DNA of 64,000 nt, taken from assembly GCA_018257865.1 (NCBI GenBank), contig JAEUBA010000027.1:248001-312000 (forward strand). Direction: 5' to 3'. Shown here piece by piece: positions 46,318 through 58,856 of the stretch. Each line of letters starts with the position of its first letter. Positions within the stretch are counted from its first letter, which is position 1. Below the pieces are notes generated by a model that was not told where the DNA came from, did not search any database, and was given only the letters and a program-made list of their open reading frames with translations. Position numbers and translations under genes: made by a program. This DNA is from Stereocaulon alpinum. Its lineage: Eukaryota; Ascomycota; Lecanoromycetes; Lecanorales; Stereocaulaceae.

Positions 46318-48583
46318 AGGCTTGTTTCGTTGGGCTAGACGAGAACAATGGAAGGAAACGCACAATTTTGCAACCGGTCGACTTTGCGGGAAGAATTAAT
46401 TGTGTTGGGAAAGAACGTCTCTCACAACGTAGGAATTGTCAGCTATTAAGCTGACAGGAAAGAGTGGGCCTTGATCTATGGCCGAGAATTTGGTCCGAGT
46501 ACGCCTGTAGCGTCGTATGCGCCTCGTCCCGCGTTGGAAGACTGCCAGAAGGGCTGCAAAAACTTTATGCACACAGCACGAAGCAGAACGATTTGAGGGA
46601 GATTGGGTTTTATGGTCAGTTTGCTCCTCGGTTTATACGATGAGAGTGGCTCCTGTTTATCCAGAGTGTGGTACTCGATCTGGCACACCTTCAGCCATTG
46701 AAATGTTGCACCGAACCCAAGGCATATGAGCGTTGCAAACCCCCCGACTCTCATGCATGAAGCTTGCTCCTCACTGGCTAACAAAGCTCTAATGGGCGCG
46801 GGCGGTTGCTTTGCCTTCTCAGTCACACCAGAAAGTTCATTTTTTTCCGAATGGGCGGGGGGTGGGCCCCCTGAGCGAATCAAACCTCGCCTTTCAAGCG
46901 TGACTAGCGCCTATTGACAGCGGATCACCAGGTGACTCGGGGGTCGGTCGCCAGGGGTCAATGAAATTTATCATCTCCTTGACATATTGGTAAGATTTTT
47001 TGGCAAGATTTAGCGCGATGCACAGTTGATCTTCCACGCTTCCACGCGAGGACCTGTATTTTGCCATCGTTGCTGGATGGCAGATTAGTTCACTTAGTGT
47101 GGAACCCTGTCTGCCTGATCTTGCCAATGCCTGATCTCATGACCCCGATCCTCGCTCTTCCCCTTCGAGATTTTTTCCACTGTTTGCTCCTTTGCTGGCC
47201 AACGTCTGTTCGACTTGACCTTACCCTGTGAACAAGTGTCCCACAGGCTTTAAAACTTCCTTCACCTCGTTTCTCGTTTATCGATTCAGTGCCAAGATCC
47301 ATATGAGCTATGTGCACTGCATCGCGTGAATCGACTTTAGCGACATGGATATACAGCAGCCAAAGAGACCTTTCAACCACGACGCCCGATTATTGGGACA
47401 CCGGCAAGGCTACCATTGCCAAAGCATATGCGTTCAGAAAAATGAAGGACGTGACGAAAAGTATGGGGATGAGCATTGCTTCAAAGCGACGTATTTTCAT
47501 CATCACCAAATGCTGAGCGTAACCTGATCATACCGCTCGTAGTCTGAAACAATACAAACCCCGACTTCGCGGGTGGGATATTGATCACAAATCTATCAAG
47601 GACAAGGAAGATAGGGCTATCCTTAAAACAAGAACCAAGCGCAAGAGAGAAGATAGAACAGAGTCAGCCTTCCAACTACTCGGCAAACGAGTCGAGGACA
47701 GGAAGATTGTTCGTTCTCGAGAAGAGGAAGAAGATGGAGCATTATATCAAGTCGTCAGGTTGCTGTAACTACTCACTGGTCGAATTCTAGCATCCAATGC
47801 GCACTCACCATTTTATTACACAGCATTACCCTCGGCTTTGAGATGCGATGTACCGCCATTTGCTACTGATAGTCCTAGGACTGACCCTATGGCTATGAAC
47901 CTTACTCCAATGCCACCAAGGGTCATTGGATACCGTAGCCTCTCGAATCTGAGATGGTGGTGAGACTTTCACAGTCTGGATAGGCCCCTGCAGCTACTCT
48001 TTAGGAGATCTGACATACCGAACTGCTTTATATCATTGGTGCTTCCACCGTTCGTTGAGGAAAATGATAGGGATACATCTTGAGAAATCATCTTTTTCCA
48101 CACTATCGAGGACGCGACAGTATCCACGCTTGCATTCTCTTTACATTCACTAACGTTCAGAAGTTGTTCGACCCTGCAATTGACTATGCGCATAGTATGT
48201 ACCAACGAGCACAGCCTCACGTCTAAAAGGAAATCAGTGGCGAGCTGATGAGTTTGGACCCTTGGCATGCTTGGCAGGGGCGGAGCTACCTCACCATGCT
48301 TCCATGCCTTACCTTTTTTGGGTCGTTCGAGCCGGAATTGGACCCCAGAGAGATCAGCCCGCCGCGTATCTCAGCGCGGGAAGATCCTTACTCAAGGTAT
48401 AAGACACCCTGGTCCCCACAATTTCCTTTCGCAAATCATCGTCATTCTTTCTGTATACTTATATTGTCTTGCACGTACACAGTCGCTCTAGCTTCTACTG
48501 TAGCATCTCTTTTGGGTAATTGACTATCTTTTTGAACTAATAAGTCGCGTTCCTTGACCCCAACAACATCTAATACAACCACC
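46318..48583. other. Intergenic, no supported gene
   Basis: 2.3 kb with short frames only. 48400-48583 is the pyrimidine-rich upstream region of the next gene. Confidence 0.4.
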
Positions 48584-49299
48584 ATGCGTCTCGCAATCTT
48601 CTCCGCCATGGCCTGCGTGATCGCAGCAGTCGTCGCGCAGGGCAGCTCTTCTCAGAACCCGCCCATCGTCAACGGACCCTTCATGGTCACAGCCGGCAAA
48701 CCCGCCACTCTGACCTGGAAGCCTACCACCCCGGGGCCAGTCACACTCACGCTGCGCGAGGGCGCAAGTAGCGACCTCAAAACCGTCACGGTGATCGCAT
48801 GTAAGTGTCTTCTCCACCTTGCAATCTTCCGTTGCGCGTGACTGATTCCTCTACCCCAGCGAGCATCGACAATAGCGGAAGCTACACATTCACGCTGCCT
48901 TCAGACACCACCCGCAACAGTGACTACACGGTTGAGATCTCTGATGACAAGACGAAGGATACGAACTACACTCCTCAATTCGTTGTAGAGAGTACCAACA
49001 CGGTGGTGTCAATGAGTAGCAGTGCGAGCGCATCAGCCACTTCTGCCACTTCTGCTTCCTCTGCCTCCTCTGCCTCCTCTGCCTCCACCGCCTCCACCGC
49101 ATTAACTGCGAGCTCTAAATCTGCCAGCTCTCAGAGCTCGACCATGACTAGATCTACAACATCGAGTTCCAAGTCGTCATCCACTAGTAGCGCAACAGGT
49201 GCGACGACCGCGGCGCCGGCGCCTTCGAACGGGGCCAATGCATTGGGTGTGCACGGGGGACTGGTGGCTATGATGATAGCCGCGGTGGCTGTTTACTAG
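48584..49299 (+). CDS. GPI-anchored Ser/Thr-rich wall protein, KRE9/KNH1-like
   Basis: Predicted 218 aa: exons 48584-48800 and 48860-49299. A signal peptide ends near residue 19 (VIAAVVAQ); residues about 25-120 form the Kre9/Knh1-type Ig-like fold (VTAGKPATLTW, GSYTFTLPSD, NYTPQFVV). A Ser/Ala/Thr tract of about 75 residues follows and should be O-glycosylated. The tail SNGANALGVHGG plus a hydrophobic end (LVAMMIAAVAVY) is a GPI-attachment signal. It is probably an abundant surface protein. The Ser/Ala tract is coded by a TCTGCCTCC-type microsatellite and is likely to vary in length between strains. Confidence 0.85.
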
Positions 49300-49699
49300 A
49301 GAACGGCGCTGAATAAGTTTTTTGGCGGTATTCTTTGTTTCTGCATGTCTTGAAAAGAGAGCTTTTGCATTGAGTATGGAATTTAGTTTGGGTTGTATGT
49401 ATGGAGAAGATGTCTATGTACCAATATGTCTGTGTACAATGTATTGTATATAGCAAGTATAGACAATGTATTATTGTACAAAAAGTTCCTCTCAACTGGA
49501 TCTGGAACTCCAAGTGATCTTTCGCTCTGCCTCTCATTGATCCATCTTGGATAGCTGTAGCTGACCAGAGTAGAGTGTACAAACTTGTCGCACATTTCAT
49601 GGTCTTTCAGAATGATTATGCACCGACGCCAGAACTATGCATAAATATCATCGCTTTCAACGCCATTTTCATTCTTTTTCCCTTCCTCTTCATACTTCG
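49300..49699. other. Convergent 3' region
   Basis: 400 bp between the tails of the wall-protein gene and COA3, AT-rich, containing both presumed polyadenylation regions. No gene seen. Confidence 0.45.
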
Positions 49700-50115
49700 T
49701 CACCGCTTCAACGTCTGCTCTCTCCGCTGATTCAAGCCCGCTTCACTTCCTGTTTTCTCTACCCCTGTATGTGGCGTATGAGGTGCTTGAGCTGGGGCGT
49801 CTGGTATTGGGACATCTGAGAAATCATCTTGGGCTACCGCGCTAATTGTCCACGAATCTGCGACATAACAGCGGGTCAGTACATGCGCTCCAACGTAGAC
49901 TTGATCCAAAGGCTGTACAAAGACTTACAGACGCCGATCACAAACCCACAGAGACCGAGACCAGTGAAGATGTTACGTACGAGGTAAGGTCGGCGGGCAC
50001 GGATCAAGGCGGCGGATTGGCGATAGTGTTTGTCGTAGTACGTGGATCTTGGGATACTGGGGCTCATTTTAGCAAGTAGACTTCGTAGTGGCAGATCGAG
50101 ATCATACATAGCCAT
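49700..50115 (-). CDS. COA3: Cytochrome c oxidase assembly factor 3
   Basis: Predicted 114 aa: exons 49929-50115 and 49700-49857; the 71-nt intron has a perfect GTAAGT donor. The hallmark block YYDKHYRQSAALIRARRPYLVRN leads into one membrane helix (IFTGLGLCGFVIGVYSW), then AQDDFSDVPIPD. This is the fungal COA3 pattern: an inner-membrane protein of mitochondria that stabilises newly made Cox1 during complex IV assembly. ATG 50115 is used; MSPSIPRST further in (Met 17) is an alternative start. Confidence 0.9.
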
Positions 50116-50464
50116 TGTAAATCACACGTTGGATGGAGCAACAGTCTAATGACGATGGGCGAACTTTTGAGGCTCTCTCGGGTACTTTACTAGCGCGAAG
50201 AATGATCGACGTTGCGGACGCAGGAGCTTTGTTCCGCTCTGGAGAATCCCACCACCTCCATCCTCCTTCTCTTCACACAATGTCGTAGCTACGTCCACAA
50301 CTCCTTCATTTCTTCACGCTCTCTACTTATCGTTTAACGCGCTCACTATCTTGGTGTTTCCATGTCACCTTAGCTAGCTTCCGTTCCACACAGGCCTCAG
50401 AGGACACTTCATATGTAGTAGACCTGATACCGTTACACGTCCATCATTTCCCTGCGAATACGCC

Positions 50465-53157
50465 ATGGCAGTCGCCCTCCAAGACCAGCTCACCCAGCTC
50501 GAATCTGCACGTCAGATCGTCCTCAAAGACCCTGGCTTATACCCTCAGATCGTGTCTGGAATTCTGCCCATCGTTGGAGCTAATGCACGACTCGAGTTAC
50601 GAAGATGGGGCGCAGAGTTCCTATCGGAGACGTTCTCTAGCCCAGTGTTCCCACCAAGACAGAAAGAGGATTCGGCCGTCGGTGTGCTGGGCACGTTGAA
50701 GGACCTCCTGGAGATACCCGGTGAGGACGCTGCGGTGGTCAAGAGCGTAGTCCAGACTGCTGCAAGCATCTACGGCTTAGTCTTCCACTACATGTACGTG
50801 CGCACCCAGATCCATCCCTGTAGTCGGGCCTCGTAAGGCCCACATGTAGACAGATTCGATAGGCTGTACGCAAAGAGCTTGTCTTACGTTTCCCATCTTT
50901 TTAGTGTTGCAAACCCGCATGATGTGCCAGTATGGAATCAGATGGCTTCGATTAAACAGAACATACTCAAGAGATGGGATACTGGGCCTGCTGGGGTCAG
51001 AATATGCTGCATCAAGTTCGTGCAGAAGATCATCCAGGTCCAGACACCAGGAGTGATTGCAGATCCAAGGGTTCGTTAAACTCGATCAAATTTGCGGTGG
51101 ATAACGTTAACTGAATTCCACATACAGCGACCGGAGCAGAATGAAATCTCTCTTGCTATAGTTCCTCGTGACCACCCAATGATACCACCTTCGAAGCTGG
51201 AGCCAGAAGCATCAGGGTTGCTGGACAGGCTTCTCAATGTCTTTCAAGAGGACCATAGGTACGTACGCCCACAACGTAGACGTAGAACCCATCTCTTAAT
51301 CACACATTTCCAGTGATGCTGTATTGGTCGACGCAACTCTGAATTGTCTCGGCATGCTGCTCCGAACACGCCAGTCCATTTCCAACAAGATCATGTCTGC
51401 GATATTGAATTTCAATCCACTCAAGCAAGTGAACTCGCCCATGACTTCGAAGGCCAAGGTCCAGATCAAATCCATGGAGCGGACGACAAGGGCGCTACTC
51501 ATGAATATGTACCGAAGGTATGCATACCTGGGTGACGGTACTGGGGTATCACGATGGCTAATTGGATATGCAGAAATGAGAATGGACCATTTGCGGGTCG
51601 CATAAAAGCATACGTGGACCGCTACACACAGCTTCGTCAGGACATCTTTGACGAAGGCAGTCGCAAGAGGGCGTTCCCTAGCGAACCTACAGATGGTCTC
51701 GACACCGCCAAACGAAGGCGTGTTGGAGCTGAATCACCCCCTAAGCGAGCATTCAACATCCCGCCTCTACCACCCGGACCCAACAGCTTCAAGCAGCTAT
51801 TCACATTGACAACGGACCAAGACCTCGCAAACTTCGACGTGACATCCCTACCACCGCAACTGATGGTCCGCATGACCTTGCCAGTCCTCGCGCGTGTCGA
51901 TCAACAGGCTCTTACTGAGGCTATCAACCATGTTAGGGCTCGATACCTCTCCCTAAGCAGCCCAAACCGGACTTTACCGCAAGTAGGTGCTTTAGGGGAC
52001 GACGAGGAAGACTACGAACCAGACTTTGAGCCAAGCGAGGATAGAGAGCAAATTATCAACAAGGCTGACGCCCTCCCGCCTGAAGACTCATTGCATACGC
52101 CCACAGACTTAGCACTTGGGCCCTTCAAGCTCCCACAGCCGCCGCCCATGACAACAGAAGAGACAGAGCAGATCGGAAAAAATGTCATTAGCAAGGTCTT
52201 TGACAAAATGAATGCACTGGAAGAGCCTCCAGCTGTGAAGAGGCACAAATCTGGATTTAACAGGCTGGCTGGAAGTAACTACGACAAGGAGGCATGGGTC
52301 ACGGTTATCACCAGGTTGGCAACGAGGGCTTCAGCCGGATTGGATGACGAAAGTGATGGCGAAGAGACCTCTAAAGCTATCGCCAGGAAGGGTGGTCCCG
52401 CATCGCGCCTTAGCGACGCAATTCGGGAGAACCTTTGGAAGCATATCGTTGAGGACTTCCGAGCTCGGATCGGTATAGCCATTGCGTGGCTGAATGAAGA
52501 GTGGTATAATGACCGGATACAAATGAAATCCGCCAGGAATGCAAGAGACCAGGAAGCGATATCTCGGCCGAGACAGCACTATGAGTACTGGATGTTGAGG
52601 GTGCTGGATGGCATCATACCTTACCTAGATGCGAAGGACAAGCTGTTGATCAGATTCCTGTCGGAGATACCAGAGGTCAACGAGAAGGTGCTTGAGAGGG
52701 TGAAAGGGCTCGCGAGGGATCCTGAAAGGGTGCAGCTGGCGGTGAACAGTCTGTTGTATGTCATTCATTCTCTAAGTATGAATCTGTTAGAGTAATTGAC
52801 GGAGTTGCAGATATCTGATCATGATGAAACCGCCGGCTCGAGACATTGCCATTGATGCACTCGAAGATCTGTGGAGACATTGTGAGCCTTCTGGACCGAC
52901 TATGCCCTTGCACATCGTACTAACTCGGTCCTATAGACGATGACGCCAAAGTTCCCGCGGCGAAGCATCTTGCGAAATGGCGACCACAAATTCTTGCGTC
53001 AGAAGTTAAGCCAAGCACGACGCCGACTACTAATGGGGTGAAGCACGAAGACGCTGAAAATCTTTCCCTATCAACACTTGCTCACACTTCGTCCACAGCT
53101 GGAAGTGATCAGATAGAGAAGAAGCAGGGAGGTTTACCGGTTGCTGCAGCTGGATGA
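50465..53157 (+). CDS. PTA1: Pta1/symplekin, mRNA 3'-end processing factor
   Basis: Predicted 767 aa from seven exons: 50465-50793, 50905-51070, 51128-51258, 51314-51517, 51574-52755, 52811-52881 and 52937-53157 (2304 nt). The N-terminal 270 residues are the helical symplekin/Pta1 domain (LQDQLTQLESARQIVLKD, RRWGAEFLSETF, VRICCIKFVQKIIQ). A basic RKRAFPSEP..AKRRRVG stretch near 300 is a likely nuclear signal. The C-terminal helices (YEYWMLRVLDGIIPYLD, LIRFLSEIPEV) are typical of fungal Pta1. It is the scaffold of the cleavage and polyadenylation factor and binds RNA polymerase II CTD phosphatase. All introns are 55-111 nt. Confidence 0.88.
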
Positions 53158-54394
53158 GAGAACGTTGGACATTAGTCACAACCGACATTTGCATCCATGC
53201 TAAGGAACGCGTTGGATCAGCAAGCGCTGGCTTCCATTGAAGCAGGACAAAAGATCCTGGCAAATCTACGGACATAAGAAGTCGCGAACCCGGATGCTAC
53301 GAAAGCAATCCCAAATGTTGAGCTGGTCGGACATCGGTAGAGTGAGGAGAGATATGGGAGAGTACTGATAATCGCTCTCACGCTAATGCTCAGCAACTTT
53401 GGGGATCGGAGGATCTAGTTCTAGGACTAAAGCACCAGAAAAGGAGAGGAGGCCTCAAATATGCTAAGTAGGTAGCAGATAGCTTTAAGGCACTCTGAAC
53501 TTATCAAGGAACATCACTTCCCGAAAACAAAGACCATGAGTATCAACTCCGACAAATTGGAGGACGTCACAGCCGCAGTCCAGTCGATTGTAAAGCACCG
53601 GGTGAGAACTTTACCTCTCGATGCGTTCACTACTACCAATCGCGAGCCACGTCATGCCATTCAGTCAAGGTCAAAAGCCTCAGCGCTTAACTCCCGCCCA
53701 TTTCGGACATAACCCGCGATATCTTGGCGCTCTGTTTATTCGCGTCTTGAGGTTCACCTTCACTCTCTCATACGAATGTGTCCCACTGTATGTCCAACAG
53801 AACACTTTCCAGCTCTTTCAGATCGCTAAACTTCCAGCTTGCCTTCTGCTTTGCCCGAAAGCTACGAACATCTCCGAGAGAGATACAACATTTATTGAGT
53901 GTAAATTGGTCCATGCAGAATGTTCTTGTTGTACTGCCATCACGTACAAATCGACTCTCTGGTATCGGCAATGCCTTAGAACTTGTCTCGCTTGTTGTTC
54001 CCACATTGGCGCGCCAAGCTTGCGAAGCAGGGCAACTATCCATCAAAGGGTAATCAGGTTTATCGCTTCACCTCGAGGAAATTTGATCACTCATAGCAAT
54101 TCTACCCATCATTCCACGACCACGTCCCCTCGGACCTTCTCCAGCCACTGATATTCACGATTCCAATCATCGGTAATCCTATTCGATATTTTCGTCCACG
54201 ATCAAGACTACGAAGCAGCTATAGTTTGATTGAGGGGTAATCCGAGTAGTCACTTCACTTCAGGCAAATCCATAACACCAACCCAGCTGTACCGTAACAC
54301 TTTTTACCAGCGCTGTGGACGCCTGACCCTCGGCCCGCTGTTCAATCACCTCGTTGTTGCCCCAGCTCTAGATAAAGAGTCTACTCGATCCACG
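53158..54394. other. Region with an unresolved small gene
   Basis: ATG 53536 opens a plausible first exon (MSINSDKLEDVTAAVQSIVKHR) ending at a GTGAGA donor at 53602. A frame at 53778-54053 (plus) ending in VVPTLARQACEAGQLSIKG could be a later exon, but the opposite strand is open too and I cannot decide. No product is named. Confidence 0.3.
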
Positions 54395-55777
54395 ATGGGT
54401 GAGAAGAGGAAACGTACGGCGTCGAGATCAAAGGTAAGTAACATAGCTCTCCTTTCTCTCTCCTTACGTTCCTACTGTTTAAAACAGGGACATGTGGTGA
54501 GTTCGGCTAATCCTCAGCTTGTGCAGACCGAACTGGACTTTGTAGTGACAGAGGTTGGAGAACGCGGCGAAAAGAAGGCGAAGACGGTGATCGAGGAGCC
54601 GATCACACAGCAGCCTTTGACAAGAGCAAACTTGAGATTGCTAGAGAAGGAGGCAATGGGGTGCCAGCACAGCACAGGGACTGGGCGGTCCAGAGGGCAG
54701 TCCGGAGGGCAGTCCGGAGGGCAGTCCGGAGGGCGCTCCAGAGAGCCTGCAAAATCTCGGGGATCATCAAAGTCTATAGGCTCAAGGAAGTCTAAGAACT
54801 CAGGGCCAACAACCGACACAAAGACAGAAACTTCGAAATCGGTCCGCGAACTGCGACAAATATTGAGGGTTAATAACCTTATCATCGATGACGAGGATGC
54901 ACGGGAGGAAGCAGATCCGTTCGGAAAGCTAGCTTTAGAGATCATCGATGAAGAGAGAAAATCTGCTATGAAGCCAGGAGATCAGGCAGAAATCCTCAAA
55001 ACGCGCAAGAGGTACGAGTTGCGAGGTGAGATGACTTTTGTGGAGGTCATGTGGAAGCTTATCACTGGTGAAGATCGTTCAATAAAGCAGGAAGATGAGC
55101 ACAGTATTGTCAATGATGAAGGGCTGTTCACTAGACCGTGGAAAACCGATTTCTTGGACAAGAACTGGGATACTCTCTTCAAGTCAACATGCATACCCAA
55201 AGTCGACGTAAAAGATGACGAGGAGCTCCAAACCCTTATCTACCAGTATCCAAGAGTTGCAACCCCCAAGCCCGATCTTGCTTACGCACTTGAATTGGAC
55301 GCTTTTCAATCTGTGAAGAAGATGGTTCAGAGGAAAGATATCGAGGAGCTCGCAATGCTGTCCCCACTCATCTACTTCCCATTCTTTGTCATCGAATTCA
55401 AGAGCCATCAAGGCACCATTGAAGAAGCTGAAACGCAAGCTTGTCAGAGTGGTGCAGCTATCATACATTCCATGAGGAAGCTCAAGGCAATGGCCGACAT
55501 CCTCGACGAAGTGCATGCGCACGACGCCGGAAGCTTTGTGTTCTCTCTGGCGATGGTACCAGCTATGGCGCATCTCCACGTACATTGGGCAACTATAGGA
55601 GAGGACGGAAACACAGTCTACCATATGACTTTTGTCAAACCCTACACACTCAGGACCGGATCAAACGTCGCAGCTTTGCACCACGATATCAACAATATCC
55701 TGGAGTGGGGAGTCGGCCAGCGGGTTGTGTACATCACAGAACTTTTGCCCAAGATCTCGAAGTCAGACAGTAGATAA
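54395..55777 (+). CDS. DUF7924-like protein, PD-(D/E)XK nuclease-like fold
   Basis: Predicted 442 aa: exons 54395-54433 and 54488-55777; the 54-nt intron is in frame without stops, so both forms would be readable. The start MGEKRKRTASRSK is basic, a possible nuclear signal. Residues about 80-100 are an imperfect SGGQ tandem (12-bp minisatellite at 54698-54735). The C-terminal domain has PKPDLAYAL, then FFVIEFKSHQGT and EAETQACQSGAAI: the D...ExK spacing of restriction-like folds, as in the fungal DUF7924 family. Catalysis is unproven. Upstream, the frame is open back to 54230 without ATG. Confidence 0.72.
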   Translation: MGEKRKRTASRSKVSNIALLSLSLRSYCLKQGHVVSSANPQLVQTELDFVVTEVGERGEKKAKTVIEEPITQQPLTRANLRLLEKEAMGCQHSTGTGRSRGQSGGQSGGQSGGRSREPAKSRGSSKSIGSRKSKNSGPTTDTKTETSKSVRELRQILRVNNLIIDDEDAREEADPFGKLALEIIDEERKSAMKPGDQAEILKTRKRYELRGEMTFVEVMWKLITGEDRSIKQEDEHSIVNDEGLFTRPWKTDFLDKNWDTLFKSTCIPKVDVKDDEELQTLIYQYPRVATPKPDLAYALELDAFQSVKKMVQRKDIEELAMLSPLIYFPFFVIEFKSHQGTIEEAETQACQSGAAIIHSMRKLKAMADILDEVHAHDAGSFVFSLAMVPAMAHLHVHWATIGEDGNTVYHMTFVKPYTLRTGSNVAALHHDINNILEWGVGQRVVYITELLPKISKSDSR

Positions 55778-57341
55778 ATCTCCTCATGGCCATCAGAGGA
55801 GAGGTAATGGACCATGGGGTTATCGCAAAGGAAGTACAATGAAACAGAGCGTTGAAGACGGCAACGGGAGAGACTGGGGGCGGGGACCCAAATTCCCGTC
55901 ATTCATAGGGTAGACAAGTGTTGGCTTGAAGGAATGATACCCAATCCATGTATGGTACGAGAGATATGAGATCATGACTTGGCTTAAGAATAGCGAGACT
56001 CTACCATACTTAGAAGCTGTGTCGAAGATGGCTCCTAATATACAAGAAGCAAACACATGCACTGCTGCCTACAGATTCACCAACCTTCCTAAGACAATGA
56101 AACACATCTATCAAAACATAGGGAGAAATCGTTTGAACCAATGACATCTCATTCAGTGACCTATTACCCCTGCACTCATCTATGTTTCGTAAGGCTTCAA
56201 CCCCATCGCGCTAATTCGCCTAGCGCCTATCATGATGTTTATATGTCGTGCGAAGTCTTCCTTGCCACTCTTTGTTTACCATCCGCGCTTCCGGTTTTAA
56301 ATCTCCTGACTACCACATCACTTTCCTGACTTGACCTCACCACCATCATCTTTCATCAGCGCTTACACCCTGTGCTGTAACCATCACATCAACCGTTAGT
56401 ACACAACACACGAGATCATCATCGTCGCAACATCGCAACGCTTTCAACACCCAACCCTCATGTACTGAGCACATCAACAACTCACTAGGTAAGACCATCT
56501 CATCTCACTTTTCCCAGTGTTCTACACACTTTACGTCCGTAATCGCGCCTTCCATTGCAATACCCAAGATGCCTTTCTTTGCTTCCGCATGAGCCACTGC
56601 ACCTCACTCTGCTGCTGCGGAAACTACTTTTCCTCCTCCGCACCTGCCACTCATACACTCATTACCTCCACGATTGTCCCACCCAACATCGATACTGCGA
56701 TGCCTTTCCTACCCAATATAGGTACTATGCGATCTCACCAGCCCAACATGGCCACTGCATTACCTTTGTCTCCTAATATGGCTACTACCCTAATTCCTTT
56801 CTATCTCAACCCCAGCATCCCTTACCTTACAGGACAGGTCCAAAAAAGCCCTCCCACGTTTTTCTGAGTGAACCACCACAATGCTAGACATTCGGCCCAA
56901 CGCCAATCTTACTCGAGCAGGTTATCAAATTCGGTGTACCTGGCTTCAGTGTTGACCAACGGCCAAGGACTATGTAGAGACGCTTGTGCGGGGAAACTGT
57001 ACTCAGCGCCCTCTGATACCGATAGGAGATCAGCGGGGTGAAGTGAAAGAGTATCATGGGTGAGACCCTTACCCTTGCGGATCTTGTATGTCCTACTGAT
57101 GCGAGGCGGAAGAGATGGTTCCGGTTGTGATGAGGCTATTCACTGCAGCTTTCTACAACATAGGACTGCGATACATTGTTTATCCCCTTTATTTCTCCGT
57201 GCTAATTGTTGTATATGCGCTCGAGCTGTTCTCGCCGTCTTACCTTGTTCGCAGTAAATGCATCAATTTGTGGTTTCCTGCGTATGATAGCTAATACAAC
57301 CCCTAGTCTTGCGTGAAGGCAGACACCGTGTACTTGCAGGG
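55778..57341. other. Intergenic / 5' leader
   Basis: About 1.6 kb. 56330-56510 is pyrimidine- and CA-rich like a fungal 5' leader and ends at a GTAAGA donor near 56490, so the gene at 57342 may have a spliced 5'UTR. A frame at 56589-56867 (92 residues, PNMATALPL-like repeats) is possibly coding but weak. Confidence 0.35.
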
Positions 57342-58856
57342 ATGATGGCTGCTAACGTGGCCGACGACCTGATTCCGCTGCTATTAGCCACCCTGAATAA
57401 TCCGAGCATCAACTTCCTAAGAATGGCAGCTATAGACCCACAGGGGCGCTCGCTAGATTGGCTCGCGGAGAAATTCGAAGATTGGCGTGTTGAGGGTCGT
57501 AAGATTGAGCATAATTACACTGTTAAAGTCGCACCCAAGGCTAAAGGAAGAAAAAAGAAGGGAAAACGTTTCAATCCATATAAGTTGCCAAAAGAATGGG
57601 AAAAGTTCAAGCCTCAGCCAGACGATAGCGCGGACCAGCTAGAGTTGAAAAGACTCGCTCAGGATGTGTTGACCAAAGAGAAGTTCCTCGATACTATGTA
57701 TGAGTTGGAGAACGCCGAGTTTCTCACCAGAGAACAGATAGATCATATAGAGGCAGTCCGAAGGGCAGCTATTCAGCAAGAGAGAGATGAGCTAGTACGG
57801 CAAGCGCAGGAGGACGCCGAAGAGAGACGTCGCGATGCGGAGGAGAACACTAGCTCAGAAGATATTCGTCCTGTCGGCGAGAGTGACACTAGTGGTAACG
57901 GTTGGATTGATACCGATAGTGACGATGGTGATGATGGTGACGGTGGTAACTTGTCTCCCGCGAAGAAAGTCAAGGGCAACGAGAAAGGGGTTGAGCAGCC
58001 CAGGAAAGCTAGACAAGCCACAGAGGACACTGATACAGCTGGTGCTTCGGTACTAAATAACAGCGATTCTGACAAGGGCGACGGTGGTGACGATAGTGAC
58101 AGTAGTGACGAGTCTCCCATGAAGAAAGTCAAAGACAACAAGGAAGGGACTGCGAAGCCTGTCAAGAAGCCTAGGAAGGCTAGGCAAGCTATGGAGACTA
58201 CTAATAAGGCTGGCGCTTCAGGACCGAATGATGACGATCTTATTAGGAACGACGGTGATGACGATAGTGACGGTGGTGACGAGTCTCCTGCGAAGAAGGT
58301 CAGAGGCAATAAGGAAGAGATTAAGAAGCCTAGGAACGTTAGACAAGCCAAAAATGGCACTGACGGGGCCGGCGCTTTAGGACTGAATGATGATGATCTT
58401 GTTGGGAACGATGGTGGTGACGAGTCTCCTGCGAAGAAAGTCAAAGGTAACGAGGAAGAGATTAAGAAGCCTGTCAAGAGGCCTAGGAAAGCTAGACAAG
58501 CCAAAAAGGACACTGACGGGGCTGGCGCTTCGGGACTGAATGATAACGATCTCATTCAGAACGATAGCGAGGAAGAGCAGCCGAAGCCTGAACAAAAGGG
58601 TGTACGAAAGCCACGTGCTCCAGCGGCCTCGAAGGCCAAAGGCAAAGTTGTGCCCACCGCTCCTCTTGTTGAAGAAAAGCCGATGAAGAAAGGGAAGGCT
58701 GATGCCCCTGCGATCAAAGCATCCAGGAAAGCCGCTGAGAACAAGCAACCGGCCACCGCGAACATGGATGGTCATGTAAATGGCGGTGCTGGGGCTGCAA
58801 TATCTGGCGTTGGCGGGGAAAGTGAGTATCAGCTGCGCGAAGAGAAAGATGTTTGA
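57342..58856 (+). CDS. Highly charged repeat protein, probably nuclear
   Basis: A single exon of 504 aa from ATG 57342. The first 80 residues (DDLIPLLLATLNNPSINF, LDWLAEKFEDWR) look globular and helical. A helical charged segment with a coiled-coil look follows (EREQIDH-like, EDAEERRRDAEE). From about 205 on there are four imperfect repeats of 47-57 residues, each with acidic D/S/G, ESPAKKVKGN, PRKARQA and GASGLNDDDL. The tail is Lys/Ala/Pro-rich. The mix of acidic and KKxK patches suggests a chromatin or nucleolar protein. No enzyme domain is recognised. Confidence 0.7.
   Translation: MMAANVADDLIPLLLATLNNPSINFLRMAAIDPQGRSLDWLAEKFEDWRVEGRKIEHNYTVKVAPKAKGRKKKGKRFNPYKLPKEWEKFKPQPDDSADQLELKRLAQDVLTKEKFLDTMYELENAEFLTREQIDHIEAVRRAAIQQERDELVRQAQEDAEERRRDAEENTSSEDIRPVGESDTSGNGWIDTDSDDGDDGDGGNLSPAKKVKGNEKGVEQPRKARQATEDTDTAGASVLNNSDSDKGDGGDDSDSSDESPMKKVKDNKEGTAKPVKKPRKARQAMETTNKAGASGPNDDDLIRNDGDDDSDGGDESPAKKVRGNKEEIKKPRNVRQAKNGTDGAGALGLNDDDLVGNDGGDESPAKKVKGNEEEIKKPVKRPRKARQAKKDTDGAGASGLNDNDLIQNDSEEEQPKPEQKGVRKPRAPAASKAKGKVVPTAPLVEEKPMKKGKADAPAIKASRKAAENKQPATANMDGHVNGGAGAAISGVGGESEYQLREEKDV
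57951..58570 (+). repeat. Four coding minisatellite units, 141-171 bp
   Basis: The TCTCC[CT][GA][CT]GAAGAA landmark of each unit falls at about 57951, 58110, 58281 and 58422. All spacings (159, 171, 141) are multiples of three, so unit changes keep the protein frame. Confidence 0.75.

Noticed and set aside
57773..58555. A 260-residue minus-strand frame
   Set aside because: It is the shadow of the repeat protein on the plus strand; its composition is the complement of the repeat units.
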